Assembly (NCBI RefSeq): GCF_014647435.1
Contig: NZ_BMPE01000015.1
Span: 1 to 64,000 of the forward strand
Reading direction: 5' to 3'
From: Deinococcus radiotolerans
Lineage (GTDB): Bacteria > Deinococcota > Deinococci > Deinococcales > Deinococcaceae
Length of the DNA stretch: 64,000 nt
The notes beneath the pieces are model-generated. The model made no database searches. It was not told the origin of the DNA and was given only the letters and a program-made list of their open reading frames with translations. This document shows positions 48,984-57,841 of the stretch, in pieces; the stretch's first letter is position 1, and every line of letters begins with the position of its first letter. Both the position numbers and the translations under genes were made by a program.

Positions 48984-49468
48984 TTCGGCGCTCCACTTAC
49001 CGCTGGGCCCTGACTGTCCACTCGCCACAAGGTGGTGAGTCTAGCGGGACCTGCTGATGGGGACTCGCCATGAGCGTGCAAATTGTCTGTCGAAACCACT
49101 GGAGCCGCTACGCGATGCTGGACGGCTTGAAGCGTGTGGAAGCAGCTCAACAGATGCAGGGTCGGCATCAGACAGGAAAGGAATTGCCCGGTGTAGACCA
49201 GATCGTCCACATAACCGTGTAAGGCGTGACACTCGTCCAGGGTCAGCGTGTGAGGTGGATGCAGAGCATAGGCTTGGCGTAATGCCTTTTGGGCTTGGAC
49301 GCGGCGGTGTTGTCGCGTAAGAAGCGCAGCGTCGCAGTACAGCTGAACTGCTGGAGGAGGCGTTTTGGGTCGCTTCAAAGGGGCAGCGTGCCGTGCGGAA
49401 GAGTAGGGTGCACGAACCCATTTCTTCATCGGGTCGGTGCGTTGGAAGTGGATAACCTTCAGATGCAT
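48980..49468 (-). CDS. Hypothetical protein, partner of the TPR-like gene
   Basis: A 162-residue protein with a basic N-terminus and a helical middle (RRVQAQKALRQAYALHPPH). It is translationally coupled to the TPR-like gene by a 4-bp overlap. TAATCT ends 6 nt before the ATG, so this is the leaderless first gene of a two-gene operon. No family recognised. Confidence 0.55.
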   Translation of the reverse strand: MHLKVIHFQRTDPMKKWVRAPYSSARHAAPLKRPKTPPPAVQLYCDAALLTRQHRRVQAQKALRQAYALHPPHTLTLDECHALHGYVDDLVYTGQFLSCLMPTLHLLSCFHTLQAVQHRVAAPVVSTDNLHAHGESPSAGPARLTTLWRVDSQGPAVSGAPK

Positions 49469-49605
49469 GGGTTGAGATTAAAAGCGGTTGAGCGGTATAC
49501 GCCGACTTCAAGACGACAAGCTAGTGAAGACATTCACATCTTGTGCTTTGATGATCTCTTCCGCACCACTTAAGAGCATGAGGATAGAACACGTCTCCTA
49601 TTCCG

Positions 49606-50408
49606 ATGATGGTCGAGCAGCTCGTACCCAATGGCCTGTGGGCGCTGATTCAACCGGTCATGCCTCCAACACCACGGCGTCTACGCCAGTATGCTCCTCA
49701 GTCCTTGGCGGGAATCGTCTATCTCCTCCGTTTGGGCTTTCCTGCCGTCACCGCCCACGCGCTTGGCCAGGGCAGCGGACGGGCCTGCGAGCGACGCTTC
49801 GGGGAATGGCAACGTGCCACTGTATGGATGCGCCGGAGGCGCATCCTGCTGAATCACGCCCAGCAGCGGGAATTATTGGACTGGTCTTGCTCCGCGCTGA
49901 ATTCCATCAGCGTTCTGGCCCCCAGGGGCGGAACGCACACCGGCCCTAATCCCACTGATCGCGGGAAGACCGGCAGCAAGCTCCATCTCCTGATTGGTGG
50001 GCAGGGCGTGCCCCTCGCCCTTCCGCTGTCCGGCGCCAACGTTCATGACGCCCGCCATCTGGAGATGTCCGTTGATGCGGTGCCTGGCGTGCGCAGCGGA
50101 GCCCTCCCAGGCGACGTCCGGCCAAGCTCTATGCGGACAAGGGCTCTGACTTCCGGCGCTGTCGGCAGGCGCTGAGCCAACGAAAGATTGCTCCCCGCAT
50201 CGCCCGACGCGGCGTCGAGTTAAGCGCCTCTCTGGGCCGGCATCGGTGGCAGGTCGAGCGAACGCTCAGCTGGTTGGTCGCGGACCGCACACTCGCTGTT
50301 CGGCGGGAACGAAGCGGCGCTTTATTCCTCGCCTTGGCCCAGCTGGCGTGTGCGCTGATGGTCTGGGGCCGAACGGGCGGGGCGCTCAGCGCCCCGCAGT
50401 CTGCGTGA
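49606..50408 (+). pseudogene. Degenerate IS5-family (IS427-like) transposase
   Basis: The first frame (49606-50175) encodes the N-terminal part with RGGTHTGPNPTDRGKTGSK, and a second frame continues with RRPAKLYADKGSDFRRC through RHRWQVERTLSWL to a stop at 50408. A -1 shift near 50100 would join them; IS427-type elements can use programmed frameshifting, but the first catalytic Asp is replaced (ALNSIS, Asn99), so I call it dead. Clear terminal repeats were not found; ACACGTC near 49587 and GACGTGT near 50407 are weak candidates. Confidence 0.7.
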
Positions 50409-50532
50409 CGTGTGGCTCCTGGGTGTCCAGTTTGCTCAGCAGCTTGACCTGTTACCCTGCGGCGTTCTTCGTGCTCCAGGTCGCTGATGCCGCGCGCCTG
50501 CCCTGCCGCGAACAAGCCGTCACCCGCTCGGT

Positions 50533-51237
50533 TCAGGTGAGGTGTGCCGCGCCTTCTAGGCCGTGCTCGGTCCACCAGACCTCAATCCACGGTTCGCTCC
50601 GCTCAAAGGTCGTGAGCAGGAGCCGCTCCCCTCGGCTCTCCCGTGTGTCCCACGCTTCGTCCGGCCAGCCCCAGGCCCAGCCCCCCAGCTGCGCGGTCAC
50701 TCCGCCTGCCCACAGAGGGTGCGCGGACCGCAAGCGCTGATCCAGTCCATTGAGTGTGGGGTGCCGGTACGCGCCGATATCACTCCTGGCCAGCAGCGCT
50801 GCGGGGGTCTCGCCAAGAAGCTCCGCCATCCACTCCTGCAGTGCAGGCGTGCCAGAGCGGAACAGGACATTGATGTGAGGCAATTCGATCCCTGGGTGAG
50901 CGTAGAGTGGCGTCCCGCCACTCATGTCGAGGGTTGCCTCAGGATCGTGCAGGAGAAGCGGCTCCAGACTGTGCTCGTAGAGGCTCAGGCAGCCTGGGAG
51001 TGGCACGGGCAGCAGCCGCGCATCAATGCTGAGCCAATGGTCGAAAAAGGCGCCGTCTTCCAGGTCGTCCTCATCCGTGACGACCCATTCGGGCGGGAGA
51101 GGCACGCTCGGCGTCCCGCCCCAGAGGGCGACTGGCGCGCCCTCCCCGGACGACCGCAAAAACGTGACGGGGCGGGCCAGCCGCTGGGCTTGTCCCATCA
51201 CATCGAGATGGGCGGGTAGGGCCAGGTCAGCGGACAT
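50533..51237 (-). CDS. Hypothetical protein
   Basis: A 234-residue, acidic, Pro/Leu-rich soluble protein that I do not recognise. Notable stretches are WVVTDEDDLEDGAFFDHWL and GGWAWGWPDEAWDTRESRG, resembling DUF1963-type cytosolic proteins only loosely. TACACT ends 6 nt before the ATG at 51237, which decides this start over an upstream frame at 51294. Confidence 0.55.
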   Translation of the reverse strand: MSADLALPAHLDVMGQAQRLARPVTFLRSSGEGAPVALWGGTPSVPLPPEWVVTDEDDLEDGAFFDHWLSIDARLLPVPLPGCLSLYEHSLEPLLLHDPEATLDMSGGTPLYAHPGIELPHINVLFRSGTPALQEWMAELLGETPAALLARSDIGAYRHPTLNGLDQRLRSAHPLWAGGVTAQLGGWAWGWPDEAWDTRESRGERLLLTTFERSEPWIEVWWTEHGLEGAAHLT

Positions 51238-52644
51238 GCCCTGAGTGTAGAGGAGCTGCCTTGAGCGGAGCGATTTGATGGTGTCGTGACTCACCGCTGC
51301 GGCCCTGTACTGTCGCGGTCACTCAGGTGGAGTGCACGCTCGGAAGCCATTTCGTGTCGGCTTTCAATCAAGCGCAACGTCGTCGGCAACCCGGGGCGCG
51401 ACCAACGGATCCAAACCTGCCTCTCCGTTCCGCGCAACCATGACACCCATCCCCGGATGATCCGGCGCGCAGTGGAATCCCGCGCAGCCAATTCACTGAT
51501 CTGGGTCAGTCACACCAGCGCTCTGCACAACCAGCCGAGCAGCCGAATTCTACGTACTGCGCCAGTCAGATCGCTTCTGCCGTCTCCTCGCGATAAGGCA
51601 GTCGCCATACCTGTCGTCCCGACCAGACCGGACACTATCAGTGCATTACGAGATCCTCGCTGAGATGGTCATGGCGGTTCAGTCAGCACACGGTGGTATC
51701 CCCGGCCTATCAGACAGGTCGCGGTATTGCTCACTCTGTACCAGCTCCGGCGGGTGGATTCGTACCCAGCGAGGTATGCAAGCAGAAACTGCGCAAATCT
51801 CCGGTGAATGATCAGACCCACCTCGTCCTCCTAAGTTCGTTCGGCGCGAATCGTTTCCAACCTCCGGGCGGCGCGCGGTGTGGGCAGGGTGGTCGTCCAG
51901 GCCTTCAAATCCGCCTTCCCAGTGTGCGGCAGGGTCGAGGTAAGCGGGCCAAACGAGGCCTGAGTCTGGAGTCGGCGTGCGTGCGCCCGGGCACTGAGGC
52001 GCGGGGCCCTTCAGTGTGGATAGGCCGCCGACCTCATGCGCACCGGCCAAGCCCTGTAGGGGCGGGCTCAGGGCGTGGGCAAGGGGCGCGGCGGTGTGCA
52101 CGGCGTGGGTGGTCGAGCTGGTGTACAGGTGAGTGAGGCCGCGCGGAGTGCCGCCCAGTTCACCGGGTGCGCTGACCCACTCATCCAGTCGTTCCGCCTG
52201 CCGCATACCTAGCGGATGGAGCGGGGATCAGGCCAGCTGCCGTCGCGGCTACCGGTCTCCAGAGAGAGCAGGTTGTTCGCGGATTGTGCGTGCCGCAACA
52301 GGAGGATCTTCACTTCCGGAGGTTTCGCGGGTGGCAAGGCGCCACTGAGGCAGCGAGCTGAGTCTGTGCCTGAACACAGCGCACGTCAGCAGCACCAAGC
52401 GACCAAGCGGCATGGCACACAGTCGTTCCAGATCCCGTCTGAGTGACAGGGCCTGGGATCTGAGCGGTATGGCCATTGAAATCCGCATCGGGACTCAAAC
52501 CAGGGATCTGCCTTCCGGTGGTCGAGGCTGACTTGAACGTTGACGAAGCGGACTGAGATGGGTTTCCGCATGCTGCTCCTGCTCCGCCGCGTTGAACTGA
52601 ACGGCGCATCAGGTGGTAGACCACTAGTGGACGGCCACACCCTC
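51238..52644. other. Long stretch without a convincing gene
   Basis: About 1.4 kb between the gene at 50533 and parB. Frames exist on both strands, the longest being a 175-codon leftward one (51679-52206) that starts just inside a plausible ATG and is rich in Pro, Gly, His and Ser, with no motif. Composition is more mixed than in the flanking genes. I read it as decayed or non-coding DNA beside the partition locus. Confidence 0.4.
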
Positions 52645-52662
52645 TGGAATACCGGTATTCCA
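52645..52662. repeat. 18-bp palindrome at the 3' end of parB
   Basis: TGGAATACCGGTATTCCA is a perfect palindrome lying 4 bp beyond the parB stop, with CTC/GAG extending it across one unpaired base. It could be a terminator stem (no T tract) or a centromere-like site for ParB. Confidence 0.5.
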
Positions 52663-52666
52663 AGAG

Positions 52667-53623
52667 CTACTTCAGGACCTTCTCCAGTTGATCCAGTAGG
52701 GCAGCGACCCGCTGTGCGTCCATAGGGGTCAGATTTTTCTGGTCTGCAACTTTCAGGAGACGCTTCAGACGCTGTTGCACGCCACTGTGTTGAGGAGCAG
52801 CCTGCCGCTTCTGCAGCCAAGCCCTGAACTCTTCCCGTGACCGCCACTCGCCGGCGTTCACCTCAAGGAAATCCAGGGCCTCGGCCTGGAGTGCATGCTC
52901 GAGGCGTCCGACTGCGACCGCCAGGGAGTATGGCATGCCCCTGCGGACCTTCTCCTGAAGCTCAGCGGACAGGCGGTACACGGAGAGGCGGTTGAGCAGA
53001 AACGACTCCCACGACATGCCGGTGACGTCCTCAATCAGCCGCGCGGCCTTGAGGTGAAGCTCAGCGTCAACTTCCTGATCCGAGCGCTTGACGCTCCGCA
53101 TCTCCTCCAGCACCCGGCGGACTGCGCTGACCATGTCGCCTTTCAGGTCAAGTTCGAGGGCCAGCAGCCGCACCACACCTTCAGTTTGTTCAAAAAGGTT
53201 CACGTCGGCGCGCTTGAGGTTCTCGTCGAGCAGCGCCCGCACGACCTGGGCGTCATCGTACTCGCGGACAATCGCTGGGATGGCCTCGCGGCCCAACCGC
53301 CGGAACGCTTCGAGCCGCCGGTGGCCGAGCACCACTTCATACGCCCCCGCCTCGAGGGGACGGACGGTGATGGGCTGGTAGAGTTCACGCGCAGCAATAC
53401 TCTCCATCAGCGCCTTCAGGTGGTTGCCATCAAGGTGATAACGGTATTGGAATGGGCTGCTCTGAATATCCCGGACTGGGATCCAGAAGGCCACGACGTC
53501 CTCTGGAGCGTCCAAGACGGTGGCGGGCACCCGGGTCAGGTGCGTGGTTTCCACGGTAATGGGCGTGGAGGACTGGCCGACTGCGGCGCGCCGCTCGGCG
53601 AGCTTGCCGCGTTTACTCGACAC
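52667..53623 (-). CDS. parB: ParB-family partition protein
   Basis: A 318-residue ParB. The N-terminal ParB/sulfiredoxin-like domain has the CTP-binding core (ITVRPLEAGAYEVVLGHRRL, i.e. the GHRR box) followed by AFRRLGREAIPAIVRE and DENLKRADVN. A helix-turn-helix region (SWESFLLNRLSVYRLSAEL) and a C-terminal dimerisation segment follow. It binds a centromere and works with ParA to segregate the replicon. Its start overlaps the parA 3' end by 11 bp. Confidence 0.92.
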   Translation of the reverse strand: MSSKRGKLAERRAAVGQSSTPITVETTHLTRVPATVLDAPEDVVAFWIPVRDIQSSPFQYRYHLDGNHLKALMESIAARELYQPITVRPLEAGAYEVVLGHRRLEAFRRLGREAIPAIVREYDDAQVVRALLDENLKRADVNLFEQTEGVVRLLALELDLKGDMVSAVRRVLEEMRSVKRSDQEVDAELHLKAARLIEDVTGMSWESFLLNRLSVYRLSAELQEKVRRGMPYSLAVAVGRLEHALQAEALDFLEVNAGEWRSREEFRAWLQKRQAAPQHSGVQQRLKRLLKVADQKNLTPMDAQRVAALLDQLEKVLK

Positions 53624-54608
53624 AGGCGTCCATCTCCTTCAGGACGCGGCGCAGTTCCTGGGCGCTGGTGCTGTTCGGCTCCGCCAGGACCAGTGGAACG
53701 CCCAGGCGTGGCGCCTGGTTGAAGCGCTCAGCCTCACTGACGTACGACTCCAGCAGGTACGGGGAGAGGGAGGCGCGGCCCTTGATCGTCTCGCGGATCT
53801 CGTTGTGCATGATGGTGCGGGGGTTGCCGTAGTTCATGACCAGCCCCGCCACCCGCAGGTAGGGGTTGAATTCCAGGTACTGCTCGACGAGCACCATCAG
53901 GCGTTCGAGGCCGTCGAGGCCCAGATCGGATTTCGCGAAGGGAGATACAACGTAGTGCGCGGCCATCAGGGCGTTGCGGGTGAGTGAGCCCAGGTTGGGG
54001 GGCGTGTCGATCCAGATTTCATCAATGTCGGGGTTGACGAGGGTGAGCGCTTCGATCGCTTCGCGCAGGGCGTACTCGATGGGTTTGCTGCGGTGGAAGT
54101 TGGCGCGCTCAAGGTCCGCCAGGTCGTTGTGGGCGGGCACGAGGAACACGCGGGAGAGCGCCTCGTGCTCCTCCGCGCCCGGTACGGACTGGAGGAGGTC
54201 GGTCCAGAGGGTGTGCCAGCGGTCGCGGTGGCCGGGGACCGTGCGGGGAAGCCGCAGTTCCTCGTTGAGGAGTTGCACGGTGGTGCGGTCCGGGTCGACG
54301 GGCATGTTCAGCAGGGTGGCGAGGTGCCCCTGCGGGTCAAGGTCGATCAGCAGCACCCGCTTGCCTTCTCTGGCCCGCAGGACGGCGAGGTTGGTGGTGA
54401 AGGTCGATTTACCAGCCCCGCCCTTGGCGTTGGCGACGACGAACACGCGCGGTCCGCTGAGCGCGCCAGTGTACTCCAGCCACTCGCGGCCCCGGACCCG
54501 CCACTGGTTGCCGACTTTGTAGCCACGCAGTTCGCCCAGTTCGAGTTTGCGTGTCAGGGTGCGTTCACTGACGCTGAATCCGCTCGCCAGTTCGCGCAGG
54601 GTATACAT
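53613..54608 (-). CDS. parA: ParA-family partition ATPase with N-terminal HTH
   Basis: A 331-residue ParA. An excisionase/MerR-like helix-turn-helix (YTLRELASGFSVSERTLTRK) occupies residues 1-45 and is followed by the deviant Walker A KGGAGKST at 62-69, DLDPQGH (Walker A') and the IWIDTPPNLG Walker B. The fused HTH suggests that ParA represses its own operon, as plasmid type Ia ParAs do. The ATG at 54608 (GAGG 8 nt upstream) is preferred over a TTG at 54656 that lies inside an inverted repeat. Confidence 0.9.
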   Translation of the reverse strand: MYTLRELASGFSVSERTLTRKLELGELRGYKVGNQWRVRGREWLEYTGALSGPRVFVVANAKGGAGKSTFTTNLAVLRAREGKRVLLIDLDPQGHLATLLNMPVDPDRTTVQLLNEELRLPRTVPGHRDRWHTLWTDLLQSVPGAEEHEALSRVFLVPAHNDLADLERANFHRSKPIEYALREAIEALTLVNPDIDEIWIDTPPNLGSLTRNALMAAHYVVSPFAKSDLGLDGLERLMVLVEQYLEFNPYLRVAGLVMNYGNPRTIMHNEIRETIKGRASLSPYLLESYVSEAERFNQAPRLGVPLVLAEPNSTSAQELRRVLKEMDACVE

Positions 54609-54653
54609 CCGGCCGACCTCGATATCCACGTCGGCATCATGACATCCCGGACA

Positions 54654-54680
54654 CAACTTCGCTACTTGCTGGCGAAGTTG
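54654..54680. promoter_or_regulatory. Inverted repeat upstream of parA, candidate operator or parS
   Basis: CAACTTCGC (54654-54662) and GCGAAGTTG (54672-54680) are perfect reverse complements with a 9-nt spacer, 46 bp upstream of the parA start. A binding site for the HTH of ParA or for ParB is the natural reading. Confidence 0.55.
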
Positions 54681-54937
54681 TCAAACTGCTGACCGATACG
54701 GTAGGCTGCGCTCATCGTGCTCATGTCACGTTCTCTTCCGTCTGGAACTCGAGGTCTGGCCGAGTACGGTGCCCCTTTCAGCCATCCGCAGCAGCGAACT
54801 CAGGGAAAAGAAACTGCCCCGGTCACCCGGGACATTTCAGTAAAGCTGGCAGGCTTTGATACCCGAAGTGTAGCTGAGCGCTCTCAGGACGTCAACGAAC
54901 GTCCGTGTTGGACCAGCGTAGAGGACGCCAGTTCGCC

Positions 54938-56194
54938 ATGAGCACGAAAACCAGCAGCATCACGCACCCACCCCGGACGAGACTGAACCTCCTCCGCGAG
55001 GACTACCTCCACATCGCCGACGGTGACTACTGCGCCGCGCGGCTGCTCAACATTTTCGAACGGTGGCACAACACCAAACTCGACCACCGCACCCAGGCCC
55101 GTCACGCCAACGCCGTCGCCCGATCCGGCGGTGAACGCCCCGAGCAGGACGAGGGACTCTGGGTGTACATGAGCAACGAGGACCTCCGAAAGGAACTCAT
55201 GCTCGAGTACAGCGAGAAGCCCGTCACCCGCGCCCTCACTCTCCTAGAAACTAAGGGCTTTCTCCGCCGCCGCAGCAACCCCATCCGGAAATGGGACCGC
55301 AAACCCCAGTACCTGTTCGTGGCGTCCGCCGTGCAGGACGCCATCAATACCTGGGCGGCAACCAGAAGCGAAGAGCCAGAAAACAGCCTTCAGGACGAGT
55401 CCGTCATTCCCGCTCAGAGCACTCCGCACTTTGACGGAATGGACTCCGCAGAAGTGCGGACTGCACTCCGTCAGAGTGCGGAGTCGACTCCGCACAACGG
55501 CGGGAACGAATCCGCACAACCGCAGAATGGAACCCGCACATTGACTGGATCGACTCCGTCAAACAGCGCCAGCAATACCACAGGTTTCAATTCACAGGTT
55601 TCCTCTTCAGGTTTCGAACAGGAGGAGAGCGCGCACCCCTCCTCCTCAACTTTGAAAAGAGAAGAGAAACAAGCCCGGGACACCAACACTGGCGCAACCT
55701 CAGCCTCCCTGGTGGCCCGGGTCAGTTCAGAGCACCCGGTGGAACAGGGACCCGGCGCGGCCCGCGCCCTCCTGGAGCAGCATTTAGGCGGCCCGGTGGC
55801 CCTCGCCAACCTGCTGATCGAAGTGCCGGCCAGTGGCGTGGACCGCCGGCAGTGGCTGACCATCCCGGAAGACCGCATCCGGACGCTGATGGACGAGGCC
55901 CGCTCGCAGGAAGAGCTGATGTACCGCACGTACTTGATCCGCGCGCTCGACGTGGAGATCGGTTCCTCCCTCAGTCTGCCCAACCGGGCGCCGCGGGACA
56001 CCCCAGTCAAGGAGGCGCGTGGCGCGCTGCTCGATGACCTTCACGAAGGGGATCTGATCCGCTCGCGCAAGACGGGGAACACTTTCCGGGTCGTGTCCGT
56101 CACCCGGGACGGGGTTGATGTCGAAATGCCTGGGTTCGACCGCCCCGTATCCATCAGCGTGGCGTCCATTGCTGCCTATGAACGCGTGGACTGA
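54938..56194 (+). CDS. Probable replication initiator protein
   Basis: A 418-residue protein divergent from parAB. The N-terminal part has LLREDYLHIADGDYCAARLL and a winged helix (NEDLRKELMLEYSEKPVTRA, LLETKGFLRRR), as in plasmid replication initiators. A Ser/Thr/Asn/Gly-rich linker (about residues 150-270) leads to a C-terminal domain with an SH3-like end (DLIRSRKTGNTFRVVSV). The linker DNA contains the 22-bp repeats described separately. The ATG at 54938 follows the divergent region. Position beside parAB and the repeats support a Rep function, but I cannot name the family. Confidence 0.65.
   Translation: MSTKTSSITHPPRTRLNLLREDYLHIADGDYCAARLLNIFERWHNTKLDHRTQARHANAVARSGGERPEQDEGLWVYMSNEDLRKELMLEYSEKPVTRALTLLETKGFLRRRSNPIRKWDRKPQYLFVASAVQDAINTWAATRSEEPENSLQDESVIPAQSTPHFDGMDSAEVRTALRQSAESTPHNGGNESAQPQNGTRTLTGSTPSNSASNTTGFNSQVSSSGFEQEESAHPSSSTLKREEKQARDTNTGATSASLVARVSSEHPVEQGPGAARALLEQHLGGPVALANLLIEVPASGVDRRQWLTIPEDRIRTLMDEARSQEELMYRTYLIRALDVEIGSSLSLPNRAPRDTPVKEARGALLDDLHEGDLIRSRKTGNTFRVVSVTRDGVDVEMPGFDRPVSISVASIAAYERVD
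55421..55574 (+). repeat. Seven 22-bp iterons inside the rep-like gene
   Basis: Copies begin at 55421, 55443, 55465, 55487, 55509, 55531 and 55553, exactly 22 bp apart. The 5' core is ACTCCGCAC or close variants (ACTCCGCAG, ACTCCGTCA, AATCCGCAC, AACCCGCAC). Reverse-oriented cores at 55453-55462 and 55475-55484 create a perfect 20-bp palindrome, GTGCGGAGTCGACTCCGCAC, at 55476-55495. Because 22 is not a multiple of 3, the encoded peptide does not repeat, so selection is on the DNA. This is the classic pattern of an iteron origin. Confidence 0.8.
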
Positions 56195-56265
56195 ATCCCC
56201 TGGTGCGTTGAGCGGAGCAGCACACGCTTCCTGACGTGGATCCCGCCGGCTCAGCAGGTACCGGA

Positions 56266-56355
56266 ACTGCCTCCCTCAGCGCCCTGTTGGCAGTCACGCT
56301 GAATCGGTGTCCGCAGGGTCAGGTGCAGCAGAGAGCTCAAGCGATCACCTGGAAC
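56266..56355 (+). pseudogene. 3' fragment of the 40128 gene family
   Basis: The frame encodes LSALLAVTLNRCPQGQVQQR and further residues (AQAITWNL), matching LSALVDVTLACVPQGHVHEA and AQAMAREL at the C-terminus of the protein at 40128-40919. No start, no upstream part of the gene. It is a third, separate fragment of that family, beside the rep-like gene. Confidence 0.5.
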
Positions 56356-56598
56356 CTGACCTTCGGGGCATACGCGGAGGGTGCCTGTCGTGCCCTTGGT
56401 GGCCCTCACAGGGGTGGACAGGAGGCTCGCGAACGGTACAGTCATGCCTGATGAATGGAACCGCCCCGCCCGCCACGGGTTCTTCCATTTCTTCCGGATG
56501 AGACGCGCCCGAACCCCACCATCTGAAGGGGTTCGGGCGGACCATATACGGCTGAAGCAGCGTGGTCACGACTTGCGCTGTACGTGTGCTGGCCTGCC

Positions 56599-57357
56599 TC
56601 AGTTGAGGGTGGGCGTGTTGTAGGTCGGAGTGACGTCGATGTGGACGTACACCTTGTGCTCGTATCGGTTGGGCTTCCAGCTGCTGGTCTTCTGGACGTG
56701 CATCATGCTCCACTGCGTGGACGATTGGTTGGGGTTGGCAGAGGTCATCGGGAATCCAGTCAGGCCCAGCAGGTCATCCTTGTCGGCTTTCGCGCCAGCG
56801 TTCAGGATCTGCATGCCCGCGTTGAGGCCCTGCGCGATCATCTGACCTTTCGAGCCGCCAATCGCGGCGATGGCGTCCGCAGCTGCCTTCGAGGCGCTCA
56901 TAAAGTCGGGGCCGACTTTCGCCCAGTCCTTCCCGAAGTCCTCGTCGAACAGCGCCAGGTTCCCTTCCATCTCGGTACCCGCGGGCAGCACTTCACTGAA
57001 GACGGCCAGGTCGAGATGCTTCCACTGCCCATCGTTGCAATCAAAGGCCGGCCCTGACAGCCACGGCACGTCCACCTTCTTGCCGTTGGGAAGACCGACG
57101 GCCATGTTGCCCACCATGTAGAGCTCGTCTGCGCCCATCCAGTCTTCGGTGTCGTGGCAGGCGACCGCGTCGATCACAACCCGAACTCTGGCATTCTTCT
57201 GGAGGATCCACGGATTCCATGGCCAGGCGCGAGCTTCGCTCTCGGAGCCGACCGGCTCGTCGGGGAGGACGTTGTACTGAGGCTCTTCCAGCACCACGTC
57301 GGAGGTGACCTTGTCGTCTGCCGTGCACTCCTTCACCTGCGCAGTCCGGCGGGCCAT
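56599..57357 (-). CDS. Hypothetical protein
   Basis: A 252-residue soluble protein, not recognised. A distinctive stretch is VVIDAVACHDTEDWMGADEL, with further Trp-rich segments (WPWNPWILQK), and a Gly/Ala-rich helical middle (AADAIAAIGGSKGQMIAQGL). The C-terminus is beta-rich (WKPNRYEHKVYVHIDV). The ATG at 57357 is chosen because upstream sequence does not look coding; no clear ribosome-binding site is seen, so the start is uncertain. A secreted or surface protein is not supported, since there is no signal peptide. Confidence 0.55.
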   Translation of the reverse strand: MARRTAQVKECTADDKVTSDVVLEEPQYNVLPDEPVGSESEARAWPWNPWILQKNARVRVVIDAVACHDTEDWMGADELYMVGNMAVGLPNGKKVDVPWLSGPAFDCNDGQWKHLDLAVFSEVLPAGTEMEGNLALFDEDFGKDWAKVGPDFMSASKAAADAIAAIGGSKGQMIAQGLNAGMQILNAGAKADKDDLLGLTGFPMTSANPNQSSTQWSMMHVQKTSSWKPNRYEHKVYVHIDVTPTYNTPTLN

Positions 57358-57841
57358 GGTCGCAGTGGTGTGTGCCTGCGGCCGTCTTTGACCGGCACGT
57401 CCATGTGAATGCTGATCGTCATACCACCGGGCGGGGCTGTCAGGGGCCACCCGTCCATGCTGGAGAAAACTACGCGTCAGCGCGTTGGTCAGATGCCCCT
57501 TCAGGGTGCGGGGCTGCCTGAACTGGCTTTGCTCTATTGGACTCCGGGTCAAGCGGAGTAGAAGTGTTTGGGAGGTGTGCACGGCGCAGATGGGGGCTGT
57601 CCGGTGGGATGCCAGTGTGGGGTCTGCCCGGAGAAAGCTGCGTTCGGCCTTTCCTTTCTCTGACACATCACCAAATAAAGGTTACCGAATGTTACTAGAA
57701 TGCCAGTATATAGGAGATAAGCATCACGCCTTCCCACGCCCCTGATCCTCATTTGCCTTTGCTTTTCCCCCAAGCTTAGGCATGGGCGCAGGCAGAGTGG
57801 GAAGGCTGTTTAGTGAAACTCTGCTTCTATATACTGACGTT
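57358..57841. other. Divergent intergenic region
   Basis: About 480 bp between the gene at 56599 and the recombinase-like gene. The right half is AT-richer. It contains the leaderless promoter TATACT (57830-57835) of the downstream gene. No gene is supported. Confidence 0.4.

Noticed and set aside
51679..52206. 175-codon leftward frame as a gene
   Set aside because: No start signal, low-complexity composition and no recognisable motif; kept only as part of the undefined region.
52667..54680. Canonical chromosomal parS
   Set aside because: I looked for TGTTTCACGTGAAACA-like sites around parAB and saw none; only the two unrelated palindromes are present.
55421..55574. CRISPR array reading of the 22-bp repeats
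   Set aside because: There are no spacers; the repeats are contiguous, degenerate and inside a coding gene, with no cas genes nearby.
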